From an uncultured Granulosicoccaceae bacterium (GTDB taxonomy: Bacteria; Pseudomonadota; Gammaproteobacteria; Granulosicoccales; Granulosicoccaceae), in assembly GCA_938007995.1 (NCBI GenBank), contig CALLLW010000003.1:1-62588 (forward strand): 62,588 nucleotides of DNA. The letters run 5' to 3'. Of the stretch, positions 7,521 to 15,623 are shown in pieces (the first letter of the stretch is position 1; every line of letters begins with the position of its first letter). The notes beneath the pieces are model-generated. The model ran no database searches and had not been told where the DNA came from. It saw only the letters and a list, made by a program, of their open reading frames with translations. Both the position numbers and the translations under genes were made by a program.

Positions 7521-9680
7521 ATGAAATCAAATAAAGACTTAGTGATCAATTTGCCGTTAGAGGCGCCGATCGCAAATAAAAACAAAACCGAACAAACCGC
7601 ACATGGTGTGACTCGCATTGATGATTACGCGTGGCTGCGAGCGGAAAACTGGCAGGAGGCCATGCGTGATCCTGAGCTACTTCCAACGGCAATTGGTGAT
7701 TACCTGAATGCCGAGAATGCCTACTGTAAAGCATCTATGCAAGGCACAGAAGACTTACAGCAGCAGCTGGTGTCCGAAATGCGTGGTCGAATTCTGGAGC
7801 AGGATGAAGAACTGCCGGTGCCGGATGGTCCCTATGATTATTGTGAACGATATATCGAAGGTGGCGAACATCCGATCTACTATCGTACTGCCAGAGGCGA
7901 GGGTCGATCAAACAGTCTTGCGCAAGCCGCGAAAAGTGCCACTGAAGAAATACTGATCGATATAAATAAAGAAGCCAGTGAGCATGAGTATTTCAGCCAT
8001 TATCTGGTTGAGTACAGTCCTGACCACAAAACCCTGGCATGGAGTTGTGATACGTCCGGTGCGGAATATTATCGAATGTTCTTTCGTGATATTGCGACGG
8101 GTTGTGACCATGAAACCGTCATTGAAGATGTTGAGTCAGCAGTATGGGCGGATAGCTCAACCATCTACTACACACGTGTGGATGAGAATCATCGTGCCAA
8201 TAAAGTATTCAGGCATACACTCGGAACAGATCCGGCTCTGGATGAGTTGGTATACCATGAGAAAGATGATCGTTTTTACTGTGATGTGGATCGAAGTCGA
8301 TCTGGCAGATACCTGTTTATATCGGTAGGCACTGATGATCAGGATGAAGTCTGGTTCGTTGATCTTAACGATCCGGAGGCCAAAGTGCAGTTGATCGAGG
8401 CGCGATCAGAAGGGCTGGAGTACAGTGTCGATCACCATATAAATCAAAGTGGTGATAATTTTATTGTACTGAATAACAGCGGTGGTGCTAAAGACTTCAA
8501 GCTATCAGTAACATGCACAGAGCAGCCTGCTCAGCAGCACTGGCAGGATTTTCAACCCGGCAAGCCTGGTTGCATGATTCATTCGTTTGAAGTCTTTCGT
8601 GACTGGGTCATGTGGCTTGCGGTAGAGAATGCACTGCCATCTATCTATTTTTGTGGAAATGATGGCGAAGTATCCAAACTTGATTTTGCTGAAGAAGCTT
8701 ACTCACTTGGGCTGGATGCCGGGGTAGAGTATGAGGTCAGTACTTTTCGATACGATTATTCATCCCCCACAACACCGTGGCAAACCTGGGAGTACAACTG
8801 TAACACCGGTGAGAAAGTTCATTTAAAGTCACAGGTGATCCCGTCAGGTCACGAAGCGTCTGACTACATTACTCGAAGAGTGGTGGCGCAGTCTCACGAT
8901 GGTGCTGAAGTGCCGGTCACTTTGCTGCACCATAAAGAAACGCCTATAGACGGCACAGCGCCATTGTTGTTGTATGGATATGGTTCCTACGGTAGCAGTG
9001 TTCCAGCCGGGTTTTCTTCCAACCGTTTATCGCTGGTTGATCGTGGCTTCGTCTATGCCATAGCGCATGTGCGCGGTGGCGAAGAGAAAGGCCGCGACTG
9101 GTACGAGCAGGCGAAGTTTGAACGTAAAGTAAACAGCTTTCATGACTTTATCGCAGCCGCTAATTGCCTGATAAATGAAGATTACACAGCAACGGGGAAC
9201 ATCGTGATACATGGCGGTTCCGCCGGTGGCTTACTGGTTGGCGCGACGGTGAATATGCAGCCCGATCTGTTTGCCGGTGTGATAGCAGATGTCCCGTTTG
9301 TCGATGTGCTGAACACCATAATTGATGACACACTGCCGCTGACTCCGGGGGAATGGTCGCAGTGGGGTAATCCAATAGAGAGTAAAGCGGCATACGATGC
9401 AATAGCCGCTTACTCGCCCTATGATAATGTGGCAGCGAAAGATTACCCGAGTATGCTGGTGACGGCGGGTGTCTCTGATCCGCGCGTCACATACTGGGAG
9501 CCTGCCAAGTGGGTGGCAAAGCTGCGGGCACTTAAAACAGACATTAACCCGTTGCTGCTAAAAACCAATATGTCTTCCGGGCATTTTGGTAAAACCGGGC
9601 GCTTTGCAATGCTTGAGGATTATGCCTTTTCTTTCGCTTTTGCGATTGCTGTTACCACTTCGGCCGGTGAAACGAATTAA
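7521..9680 (+). CDS. ptrB: Oligopeptidase B (S9A serine peptidase)
   Basis: This 719-residue protein consists of an N-terminal seven-bladed propeller (about residues 80-440) and a C-terminal alpha/beta hydrolase. The catalytic triad is visible: Ser in HGGSAGGLL (about residue 567), Asp in TAGVSDPRVTYWEP (about 652) and His in MSSGHFGKTGRF (about 687). LLYGYGSYGSS and AHVRGGEEKGRDWYEQ are typical of oligopeptidase B, which cleaves short peptides after Arg or Lys in the cytoplasm. No signal peptide is present. Length fits the family (about 690-720). The gene appears to be monocistronic. Confidence 0.93.
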   Translation: MKSNKDLVINLPLEAPIANKNKTEQTAHGVTRIDDYAWLRAENWQEAMRDPELLPTAIGDYLNAENAYCKASMQGTEDLQQQLVSEMRGRILEQDEELPVPDGPYDYCERYIEGGEHPIYYRTARGEGRSNSLAQAAKSATEEILIDINKEASEHEYFSHYLVEYSPDHKTLAWSCDTSGAEYYRMFFRDIATGCDHETVIEDVESAVWADSSTIYYTRVDENHRANKVFRHTLGTDPALDELVYHEKDDRFYCDVDRSRSGRYLFISVGTDDQDEVWFVDLNDPEAKVQLIEARSEGLEYSVDHHINQSGDNFIVLNNSGGAKDFKLSVTCTEQPAQQHWQDFQPGKPGCMIHSFEVFRDWVMWLAVENALPSIYFCGNDGEVSKLDFAEEAYSLGLDAGVEYEVSTFRYDYSSPTTPWQTWEYNCNTGEKVHLKSQVIPSGHEASDYITRRVVAQSHDGAEVPVTLLHHKETPIDGTAPLLLYGYGSYGSSVPAGFSSNRLSLVDRGFVYAIAHVRGGEEKGRDWYEQAKFERKVNSFHDFIAAANCLINEDYTATGNIVIHGGSAGGLLVGATVNMQPDLFAGVIADVPFVDVLNTIIDDTLPLTPGEWSQWGNPIESKAAYDAIAAYSPYDNVAAKDYPSMLVTAGVSDPRVTYWEPAKWVAKLRALKTDINPLLLKTNMSSGHFGKTGRFAMLEDYAFSFAFAIAVTTSAGETN

Positions 9681-9718
9681 CTGCCTGGCAGCTCTCTGTG
9701 GGCAGCTCTCTGTGTAAA

Positions 9719-10159
9719 CTAATGACAGATAAGCGGCACGGTAATGACCGCATCAATGTTGCTCATTGATCTCAGAGACTTCACGGTTTGCACGCGCGTT
9801 GCATAGTTAATTCTTACATCGTACAGGTCGCTTATTCTTGTTGCCGCCACCTCAAGAATATCGCCTGACTGTTCAGCCATGGCGAACAGCTTGGCGCTGT
9901 CTTTGGTGCTCACGTAGTAGACAATGGACTCAAGCCCGGAATCGCTCATGACACGGTAGCGAGTCTTGTATGACTCCACTGTAGCGTTCTTTACAGTGGC
10001 CCAGGCAGAGCCACCGTGTTTACCGATCAGGACGCCTGCAAAGAACAGCCCGGCCACCAGCAGGCTCAGCAGCGCCAGGTGATTGATTGAGGTTTTAACA
10101 GTGGCTTGTATCAGTGACACGAAGTTGTCCGTAGCAGGGTAGGCATCATAATAAAACAC
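9719..10159 (-). CDS. Small single-pass membrane protein, unknown function
   Basis: This 146-residue protein has one clear membrane helix at about residues 29-47 (LALLSLLVAGLFFAGVLIG). A short cytosolic or extracytosolic N-terminus precedes it. A soluble domain of about 95 residues follows, with mixed alpha/beta character (ESIVYYVSTKDSAKLFAMA, RISDLYDVRINYATRVQTVKSLR). I do not recognise the family. It is divergent from the MFS gene, sharing a 182-bp intergenic region. The C-terminal stretch resembles a Lrp/ferredoxin-like beta-alpha-beta pattern, but that is only an impression. Confidence 0.6.
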   Translation of the reverse strand: MFYYDAYPATDNFVSLIQATVKTSINHLALLSLLVAGLFFAGVLIGKHGGSAWATVKNATVESYKTRYRVMSDSGLESIVYYVSTKDSAKLFAMAEQSGDILEVAATRISDLYDVRINYATRVQTVKSLRSMSNIDAVITVPLICH

Positions 10160-10341
10160 TCAGTCAGATGTGCAGAATTTATCTACTAAGCTGATGGGAC
10201 AAGGCCAGTTTGACAGGCTCGATGACAGTGCAGCAATTGGCTAAATTTCCCGTATCGCCCCCGACATCTTCGGGTGTATAAGTTCGGCAATGTGGTAAGT
10301 ACGTAATTAATGTCAACGCTTGACGAGCAGCCATAACAAAA

Positions 10342-11622
10342 ATGATCAGTGTAATTAAGGATACGTGGGCACTAATGCTCGGCATGTTGCTGCTGATGCT
10401 CGGCAATGGCCTGCAGGGTACGCTGCTTGGTGTGCGCGGTTCAATTGAAAACATTGATCCGTCGACCATGGGGTATGTGATGTCAGCGTACTTTATTGGT
10501 TTTCTGGGTGGTTCTAAACTGACGCCGCCGCTGCTGCGCCGGGTGGGGCATGTGCGGGTGTTTGCAGCATTTGCCTCACTTGTCTCAGCGGCGTTTATTC
10601 TTTATGCAGCGGTGGTGCATCCGTTTGCGTGGTGGTTGTTGCGCTTGCTTGTGGGTTTTTGTTTTTCCGGTATCTATGTGGTGGCTGAAAGCTGGCTTAA
10701 CCACTCCACCAGCAATGAAACTCGTGGGCAGGCATTGTCGCTCTATCTTATCGTGCAGATGAGTGGGATTGTACTGGGTCAGTTGCTTTTGAATGTCGCA
10801 GACCCGGCTGGCTATAACCTGTTTGTACTGATTACCGTGCTGGTATCGCTGTCGTTTGCACCTATTCTGTTGTCTACCTCGCGTGCACCTGTGCATGATA
10901 CGGCAACGCCAATGTCTATTCGCGATCTAATCAAGGCTTCCCCACTGGCCTGTTTTGGTACATTGTTGCTTGGCGGTGTTTTCTCTGTGCTGTTCGGTAT
11001 GGCGCCAATCTATGCCACAGAGCGTGGGCTGACAATTGCAGAGGTCTCTTATTTTATCACTGCCATATACTTTGGCGGATTGATATTTCAGTATCCGATC
11101 GGTTATCTGTCTGACCGTTGCGACCGGCGTATGTTGATTATCGCTGTGGCTGCTATAGGTGCATTAGCAGCAGTATTTGCACTGTTTATCAACAACAGTT
11201 TTCTGCTCTTGCTGGTAGTGGCATTGCTGATTGGTGGTACGTCAAATCCTTTGTATTCGTTACTGCTCGCCTACGCAAACGACTACCTCGATGCTGATCA
11301 AATGCCGGCTGCATCCGGTGGTTTGCTGTTTATTAACGGCTGTGGTGCGATGAGTGGGCCGGTAGTGGTGGGGTATGTGATGGAGCGATTCGGAATTCAT
11401 TGGTTCTTTATAACCATTGCCACGCTGATGGCATTGATTTGTGTTTACGGTATCTATCGAATCACTCAGCGTACCTACGACATCGCGCCTGAAGATGTCG
11501 CACCTTATGTCGCGATGACCACCCGCATCACGCCGATGGGTGCCGAAATTGCCATTGAAGCGGCTGATGAAGCGCAGTCTGCTGATGAGTCAGAGGTGAA
11601 CACCAAAGCCCCGGAGCAATAA
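10342..11622 (+). CDS. MFS transporter (YcaD-like)
   Basis: This 426-residue protein has 12 predicted membrane helices. The opening LMLGNGLQGTLLGVRGSIENIDPSTMGYVMSAYFIGFLGGS and the later YLSDRCDRRMLI loop between helices 8 and 9 are typical of the YcaD/uncharacterised MFS group. The C-terminal 45 residues are hydrophilic and acidic (ADEAQSADESEVNTKAPEQ). Such carriers are proton-driven; the substrate is unknown. The gene reads away from the small membrane protein gene and ends 139 bp before the LacI-type regulator, on the same strand. The operator-like palindrome at 11711 suggests the sugar operon is a separate unit. Confidence 0.85.
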   Translation: MISVIKDTWALMLGMLLLMLGNGLQGTLLGVRGSIENIDPSTMGYVMSAYFIGFLGGSKLTPPLLRRVGHVRVFAAFASLVSAAFILYAAVVHPFAWWLLRLLVGFCFSGIYVVAESWLNHSTSNETRGQALSLYLIVQMSGIVLGQLLLNVADPAGYNLFVLITVLVSLSFAPILLSTSRAPVHDTATPMSIRDLIKASPLACFGTLLLGGVFSVLFGMAPIYATERGLTIAEVSYFITAIYFGGLIFQYPIGYLSDRCDRRMLIIAVAAIGALAAVFALFINNSFLLLLVVALLIGGTSNPLYSLLLAYANDYLDADQMPAASGGLLFINGCGAMSGPVVVGYVMERFGIHWFFITIATLMALICVYGIYRITQRTYDIAPEDVAPYVAMTTRITPMGAEIAIEAADEAQSADESEVNTKAPEQ

Positions 11623-11710
11623 TCGTCCGGGTCACGGTAGTACTCAACAACAAATTAGATCCTTACTTTCAGATTTGATGCAATAGCGTCGCAGGTGATT
11701 TCGGTTGATT

Positions 11711-11726
11711 CCGAAAGCGGTTTCGG
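11711..11726. promoter_or_regulatory. Probable LacI-family operator
   Basis: CCGAAAGCGGTTTCGG is an inverted repeat: CCGAAA and TTTCGG around a 4-nt centre. It closely resembles LacI/GalR-family operators of the GAAA-CG-TTTC type. It lies 36 bp before the regulator start, where binding would block its own operon promoter. A second perfect palindrome, CTAGGCCTAG (11735-11744), follows. No second operator was found before the binding-protein gene. Confidence 0.6.
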
Positions 11727-11761
11727 GATAGCATCTAGGCCTAGGGGAGAGCAATTTATCC

Positions 11762-12805
11762 GTGGTGTCACCGAAGCGCACAAAACTGAAAGACCTTGCG
11801 TTGCATCTTGATTTGACAGAAAGCACTGTCTCGAGAGCGCTCAACGGTTACGCCGATATCAGCCCGAAAACGGTTGATCGGGTAACGCAGGCAGCGGTGC
11901 AGCTGGGTTATAAGCCCAACCAGAATGCCCGCAGACTGGCAACCGGCCAAGCTGAAGCTGTAGCTTATGTGATCCCGCAAAATCACAGCTCACTGGCTGA
12001 ACCATTCGTCTCCCAGCTGTTGCGTGGACTCAATGATTCACTATCGCGGCGCGGGTGGGATCTTCTGGTCTCACATGCGGTAAGTGCAGAGGATGAAGCG
12101 GCAAAGATTCATCGGTTAATTTCATCAGGTCGGGTCAGTGGTGTGGTTTTAACCAGACCTTTTAGAAACGATGCCAGAATCAAACTACTTCAGGATGCCG
12201 GTTTTCCTTTTGTGGTGCACGGGCGGTGTTCCCACTGTGATGATTACTCGTGGTACGACATCGATAATGAGCTAGCCATCAAAACAGCGGCAACTCATTT
12301 AATTGCATTAGGCCATCAGCGTATTGGCTTTATTGGCGCTCCGTTGTATTACAACTTTGCTTTTCAGCGACTGGAGGGATACAAATCAGCGCTGGCTGAA
12401 GCTGGTATCCCGTACGACGAAACTATCGTTGAAATAGCAGAGATGAAGGACGATGCCGGTGAAAGTGCAGCATCCAATCAGCTCGATTCAGGCAAACCCC
12501 CTACAGCATTTGTCTGTTCATCGGATACACAGGCGCTGGGTGTGTTGGCAGCCATACGCACACGTGGTTTGACTGCAGGAGAAGATGTCTCCGTCATCGG
12601 CTACGACGGGCTGAGTATAGGTCGACATGCCAACCCGCCGTTAACCACTATGGCGCAGCCACAGGCGCAATCAGGGCGAGAGCTCGGTGACATTCTGCTC
12701 GCTGTGATAGACGGCGATGATCCTGCCTCACATCAAATTTTAAAACGCGCAGAACTGGTTCTGCGAAATACCGCTGGTCCTCTAAGGGATCGAAATTACC
12801 ACTAG
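11762..12805 (+). CDS. LacI-family transcriptional regulator
   Basis: This 347-residue protein has an N-terminal helix-turn-helix and hinge helix (KLKDLALHLDLTESTVSRALNGYADISPKTVDRV, residues 8-42; ARRLATGQAEAVAYVIP). A periplasmic-binding-protein-like effector domain follows (about 60-340), with SDTQALGVLAAIRTRGLTAGEDVSVIGYDG. Two adjacent GTG codons (11762 and 11765) can start it; the nearest SD-like GGGGAG is a rather distant 13 nt upstream. It lies 21 bp before the binding-protein gene and is probably the local sugar-responsive repressor of the transporter operon and of itself. The effector is probably the imported glycoside or its product. Confidence 0.93.
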   Translation: MVSPKRTKLKDLALHLDLTESTVSRALNGYADISPKTVDRVTQAAVQLGYKPNQNARRLATGQAEAVAYVIPQNHSSLAEPFVSQLLRGLNDSLSRRGWDLLVSHAVSAEDEAAKIHRLISSGRVSGVVLTRPFRNDARIKLLQDAGFPFVVHGRCSHCDDYSWYDIDNELAIKTAATHLIALGHQRIGFIGAPLYYNFAFQRLEGYKSALAEAGIPYDETIVEIAEMKDDAGESAASNQLDSGKPPTAFVCSSDTQALGVLAAIRTRGLTAGEDVSVIGYDGLSIGRHANPPLTTMAQPQAQSGRELGDILLAVIDGDDPASHQILKRAELVLRNTAGPLRDRNYH

Positions 12806-12826
12806 TGAAACTAAGGATAAAATCCC

Positions 12827-14239
12827 ATGCATAAGTCTAAGCTAGCCCCGAAGTACAAGTTAGCCCCAGGGTTTAAATCAGCTCCAGGGTTTAAATCAGC
12901 CCTAAGGTTTAAATCAGTAATGCTTGCAGCATCTATTGCCGTGGCTGCTTCAACCACTGCCAGTGCAGATACAATCAAGTTCTGGACAATGGAAATCCAG
13001 CCGGAAAGAATGGAAATCCAGCAACAGATGGCAGCAGGTTTTGAGAAAGCCACAGGCCATACGGTGGAAGTGATACCGGTTGAAGAGGCAGAGATTGCCA
13101 CCAGAACCACGGCAGCGTTCGCTGCAGGTGATCTGCCCGATGTGCTTAATCATACGGTTCAGCATCTGTTGCCATTTGCCGAGGCAGGCATTCTTGATAC
13201 CGCGGCAGCCACAGATGTCGTTGAAAAGCTGGGTGTTGATAGTTACGCAGCCGGTGCGGTCAATATGGCCAAGTCTAATGGCGAAATCGTATCTGTGCCT
13301 ACAGATGGCTGGACTCAACTGGTTGTGTATCGTTCAGATCTTTTTGAAGAAAACGGCCTTGCTGTGCCAAAAAGCTTCGCTGACATAACGGCCGCCATAG
13401 AAAAACTGCATAATCCACCTGAAATGTACGGCTTTGTTGCAGCAACTAAAATTGATGAAACCTACATGATGCAGTTGATCGAACATATCTCATTGGCTGC
13501 CGGTTACTCACCGGTAAATGATGATGGTTCGATCAACGAAGATACGGAAGCTCTGAAAGAAGTACTCGGTTTCTACAAGACTATTGCTGATGCATCGCCT
13601 GAAGGCGAGCTTTTCTGGAAGCAGTCACGCGAGCAATATCTCGACGGTAAAGCTGCCATGATTATCTGGTCGCCGTCACTGCTGGATGAGCTGGGTGGCC
13701 TGCGTGACAGTGCTCCGGTAACCTATACTGATGATCCCACCTCAAAAGAACTGGCCGAAAAGACGGGCTTCGTAACGGTTTTCTCAGGGCCTGGCAATGA
13801 CGCTGGTGCAGCTTATGCAGACGTGCGTTATCTTGGTATTACCGCTGACGCCAATACGGATGTAGCCGCAGAGTTTGTCGAGTATGTCGTTTCCGAAGGA
13901 TACGGCGACTGGCTGAGTCAGGCACCTGAAGGTAAGTTCCCGGTTCGTCGTGGTGATGCAGCTGGCAGTACCAACTTTGAAGAAATGTGGGCGACATTAC
14001 CGGTAGGTGTTGATCGTAAAGCACCGCTGGGTGATATCTATCCTAAGGAAGTGATCAATGACATCGTCGCGGGTCTTTCAGTGGCAAGTCGCTGGGGAGT
14101 AGAGTCAGGTAACCTGGCCACCGCGTCTAAAATTGTTAACGCACGCGTGATGTCGCAGGTGATCCGTCAGTACATCGATGGTGAGCTTTCAATTGATGAT
14201 GCGGCAGCGAAGATTGTCGAAGACCACAAAGCGCTTTAA
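12827..14239 (+). CDS. ABC sugar-binding protein with repeat-expanded signal peptide
   Basis: This 470-residue family 1 solute-binding protein has a mature domain starting near ADTIKFWTMEIQ. Typical features are HTVEVIPVEEAEIATRTTAAFAAGDLPDV, PTDGWTQLVVYRSDLFEENGL and YLDGKAAMIIWSP. AAGGAT sits 7 nt before ATG 12827, supporting this start. The resulting signal peptide has an unusually long basic n-region made by an 18-bp minisatellite (A-P/L-x-F-K-S repeats, residues 13-30) before the hydrophobic MLAASIAVAAS core. A start at 12920 would remove the repeats but has no good ribosome site. It captures the substrate in the periplasm for the two permeases downstream. A hairpin terminator follows the gene. 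Confidence 0.92.
   Translation: MHKSKLAPKYKLAPGFKSAPGFKSALRFKSVMLAASIAVAASTTASADTIKFWTMEIQPERMEIQQQMAAGFEKATGHTVEVIPVEEAEIATRTTAAFAAGDLPDVLNHTVQHLLPFAEAGILDTAAATDVVEKLGVDSYAAGAVNMAKSNGEIVSVPTDGWTQLVVYRSDLFEENGLAVPKSFADITAAIEKLHNPPEMYGFVAATKIDETYMMQLIEHISLAAGYSPVNDDGSINEDTEALKEVLGFYKTIADASPEGELFWKQSREQYLDGKAAMIIWSPSLLDELGGLRDSAPVTYTDDPTSKELAEKTGFVTVFSGPGNDAGAAYADVRYLGITADANTDVAAEFVEYVVSEGYGDWLSQAPEGKFPVRRGDAAGSTNFEEMWATLPVGVDRKAPLGDIYPKEVINDIVAGLSVASRWGVESGNLATASKIVNARVMSQVIRQYIDGELSIDDAAAKIVEDHKAL
12863..12916 (+). repeat. Three in-frame 18-bp minisatellite units
   Basis: Units at 12863-12880, 12881-12898 and 12899-12916 read GCCCCAGGGTTTAAATCA, GCTCCAGGGTTTAAATCA and GCCCTAAGGTTTAAATCA. They encode APGFKS, APGFKS and ALRFKS in the n-region of the binding-protein signal peptide. 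The preceding KLAPKYK looks like a more decayed unit. Copy number can change in multiples of six residues without breaking the frame. Confidence 0.92.
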
Positions 14240-14262
14240 GACGCGACTTGATCGGACTTAAG

Positions 14263-14288
14263 ACGGCGGAGCGTGCTCCGCCGTTTTT
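14263..14288 (+). terminator. Intrinsic terminator after binding-protein gene
   Basis: ACGGCGGAGC (14263-14272) pairs perfectly with GCTCCGCCGT (14275-14284) across a 2-nt loop and is followed by a T run. It lies between the binding-protein and first permease genes. Partial termination here would give more binding protein than membrane components, a common arrangement in ABC operons. Confidence 0.85.
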
Positions 14289-14300
14289 GTCTGAACTTTG

Positions 14301-15623
14301 ATGATTACACCCGGCAGAGCAAATCAATCACGCCAGTTGCCTGCGGCACGTCCACCCAAAGGACGTGGCCCGCTCGGCAGAGGCGAAATGCGTCTGGCAT
14401 ATACGATGGTATTGCCAACGCTGCTGATTGTCATGGCGATTGTATTACTGCCGCTTGCTGCTAACTTCTGGATCAGCTTTAAACCGGTTGAACTGGGTGA
14501 TTTGCGCGCCCCAACGATTCTCTTTAACGAACGCATCAGACCTGCACCACAGGCAGTGGGAGATTCCGCCGAGATCAGTTACCGGCTGCGTAACACGTCA
14601 AAGCGTGGCGAATTTGCAGATGCGGTGTTAACAGATTCATTCCCGGCTGGATTGACTATTGACGGCACACTGGATAGCCGTTGCACGCTGCAGGGTGAGA
14701 GTCTTAGCTGCAACCTTGGCACGTATGAACCGCTACAGCGGGAAACACTGACAATCGGGGTTATCGCAACACAGGCTTATGTTGATGAGCCGATCAACCC
14801 GCGCGACAGTAAGCCGGTGATCACCGGTAAAGGCGACAGTATCCTAACGAACAGTGTGTTCAGCCTTAAAAACTATCGCAAGGTATTTTCCGGCAGCGAG
14901 TTCTGGAAGGTATTGCGTGTCTCTCTGTACTACACTGTGTTTGGCACAGTGGGAGCGATAGTCTTTGGATTGTTTGCCGCACAACTGCTGAACACGACTT
15001 TTCCGGGCCGTGGCATTGTACGTGGTTTTTATCTGTTCCCTTACGTGGCGCCGGTCATTGCAGTGGCATTTGCCTGGGTGCTGATACTGGATGCAGGGCC
15101 GGGTGGTACCTTGAATGCCATTTTAATGAAAATCGGCGCTACCGACGGGCCGATAAATTTTCTTGGCCGCAGAGCCACACCGGTATCGGTGTTTGGTTTT
15201 ACCTTTAATTTTCCAGTGGCACTGACCACGGTAATCTCTTTTGAAGTGTGGCGTTATTTTCCGTTGTCGTTTCTGTTTATTCTGGCGCGTATGCAGTCTG
15301 TATCGAGTGATACTTATGAAGCGGCTGAAATGGATGGCGCCACACCGCTGCAGCAATTCAGATATATCTCACTGCCGCAACTGGCCGGTATTCTTGCGGT
15401 AATTTTTCTACTGCGCTTTATCTGGACTTTCAATAAGTTCGATGACATTTTTCTACTCACCGGTGGCGCGGCTGGTACCCGCACACTAACCGTTGATATC
15501 TACGAGCAGGCATTTGCTGTGTCAAACCTTGGCGCGGGTGCGGCGGTCGCCGTGGTCGTGTTTTTTGTATTGTTGATATCAGCGTTGTTTATTTTCAAGT
15601 TCTCACCGGATGACGATGGCTGA
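14301..15623 (+). CDS. ABC sugar permease with DUF11-like periplasmic insert
   Basis: This is a MalF/UgpA-type permease of about 440 residues. The first membrane helix is LAYTMVLPTLLIVMAIVLLPL (about 32-52). Instead of a short loop, about 115 periplasmic residues follow. They include SAEISYRLRNTSKRG, DAVLTDSFPAGLTI, SLSCNLGTYEPLQRETLTIGV, the pattern of the Ig-like DUF11 repeat. Five more helices carry the permease core, with the ATPase-coupling loop EAAEMDGATPLQQFRYISLPQL near residue 350. The track of codons also allows ATG 14388, which has AGAGG 5 nt upstream and would drop a basic N-terminal leader. The gene overlaps the next permease by one base (TGATG). E. coli MalF also has an Ig-like periplasmic loop that touches its binding protein, though in a different loop; a docking role is inferred. 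Confidence 0.9.
   Translation: MITPGRANQSRQLPAARPPKGRGPLGRGEMRLAYTMVLPTLLIVMAIVLLPLAANFWISFKPVELGDLRAPTILFNERIRPAPQAVGDSAEISYRLRNTSKRGEFADAVLTDSFPAGLTIDGTLDSRCTLQGESLSCNLGTYEPLQRETLTIGVIATQAYVDEPINPRDSKPVITGKGDSILTNSVFSLKNYRKVFSGSEFWKVLRVSLYYTVFGTVGAIVFGLFAAQLLNTTFPGRGIVRGFYLFPYVAPVIAVAFAWVLILDAGPGGTLNAILMKIGATDGPINFLGRRATPVSVFGFTFNFPVALTTVISFEVWRYFPLSFLFILARMQSVSSDTYEAAEMDGATPLQQFRYISLPQLAGILAVIFLLRFIWTFNKFDDIFLLTGGAAGTRTLTVDIYEQAFAVSNLGAGAAVAVVVFFVLLISALFIFKFSPDDDG

Noticed and set aside
9688..9716. Repeated GGCAGCTCTCTGTG after oligopeptidase B
   Set aside because: Two 14-bp copies only; can be a chance duplication and no hairpin with a T run is formed.
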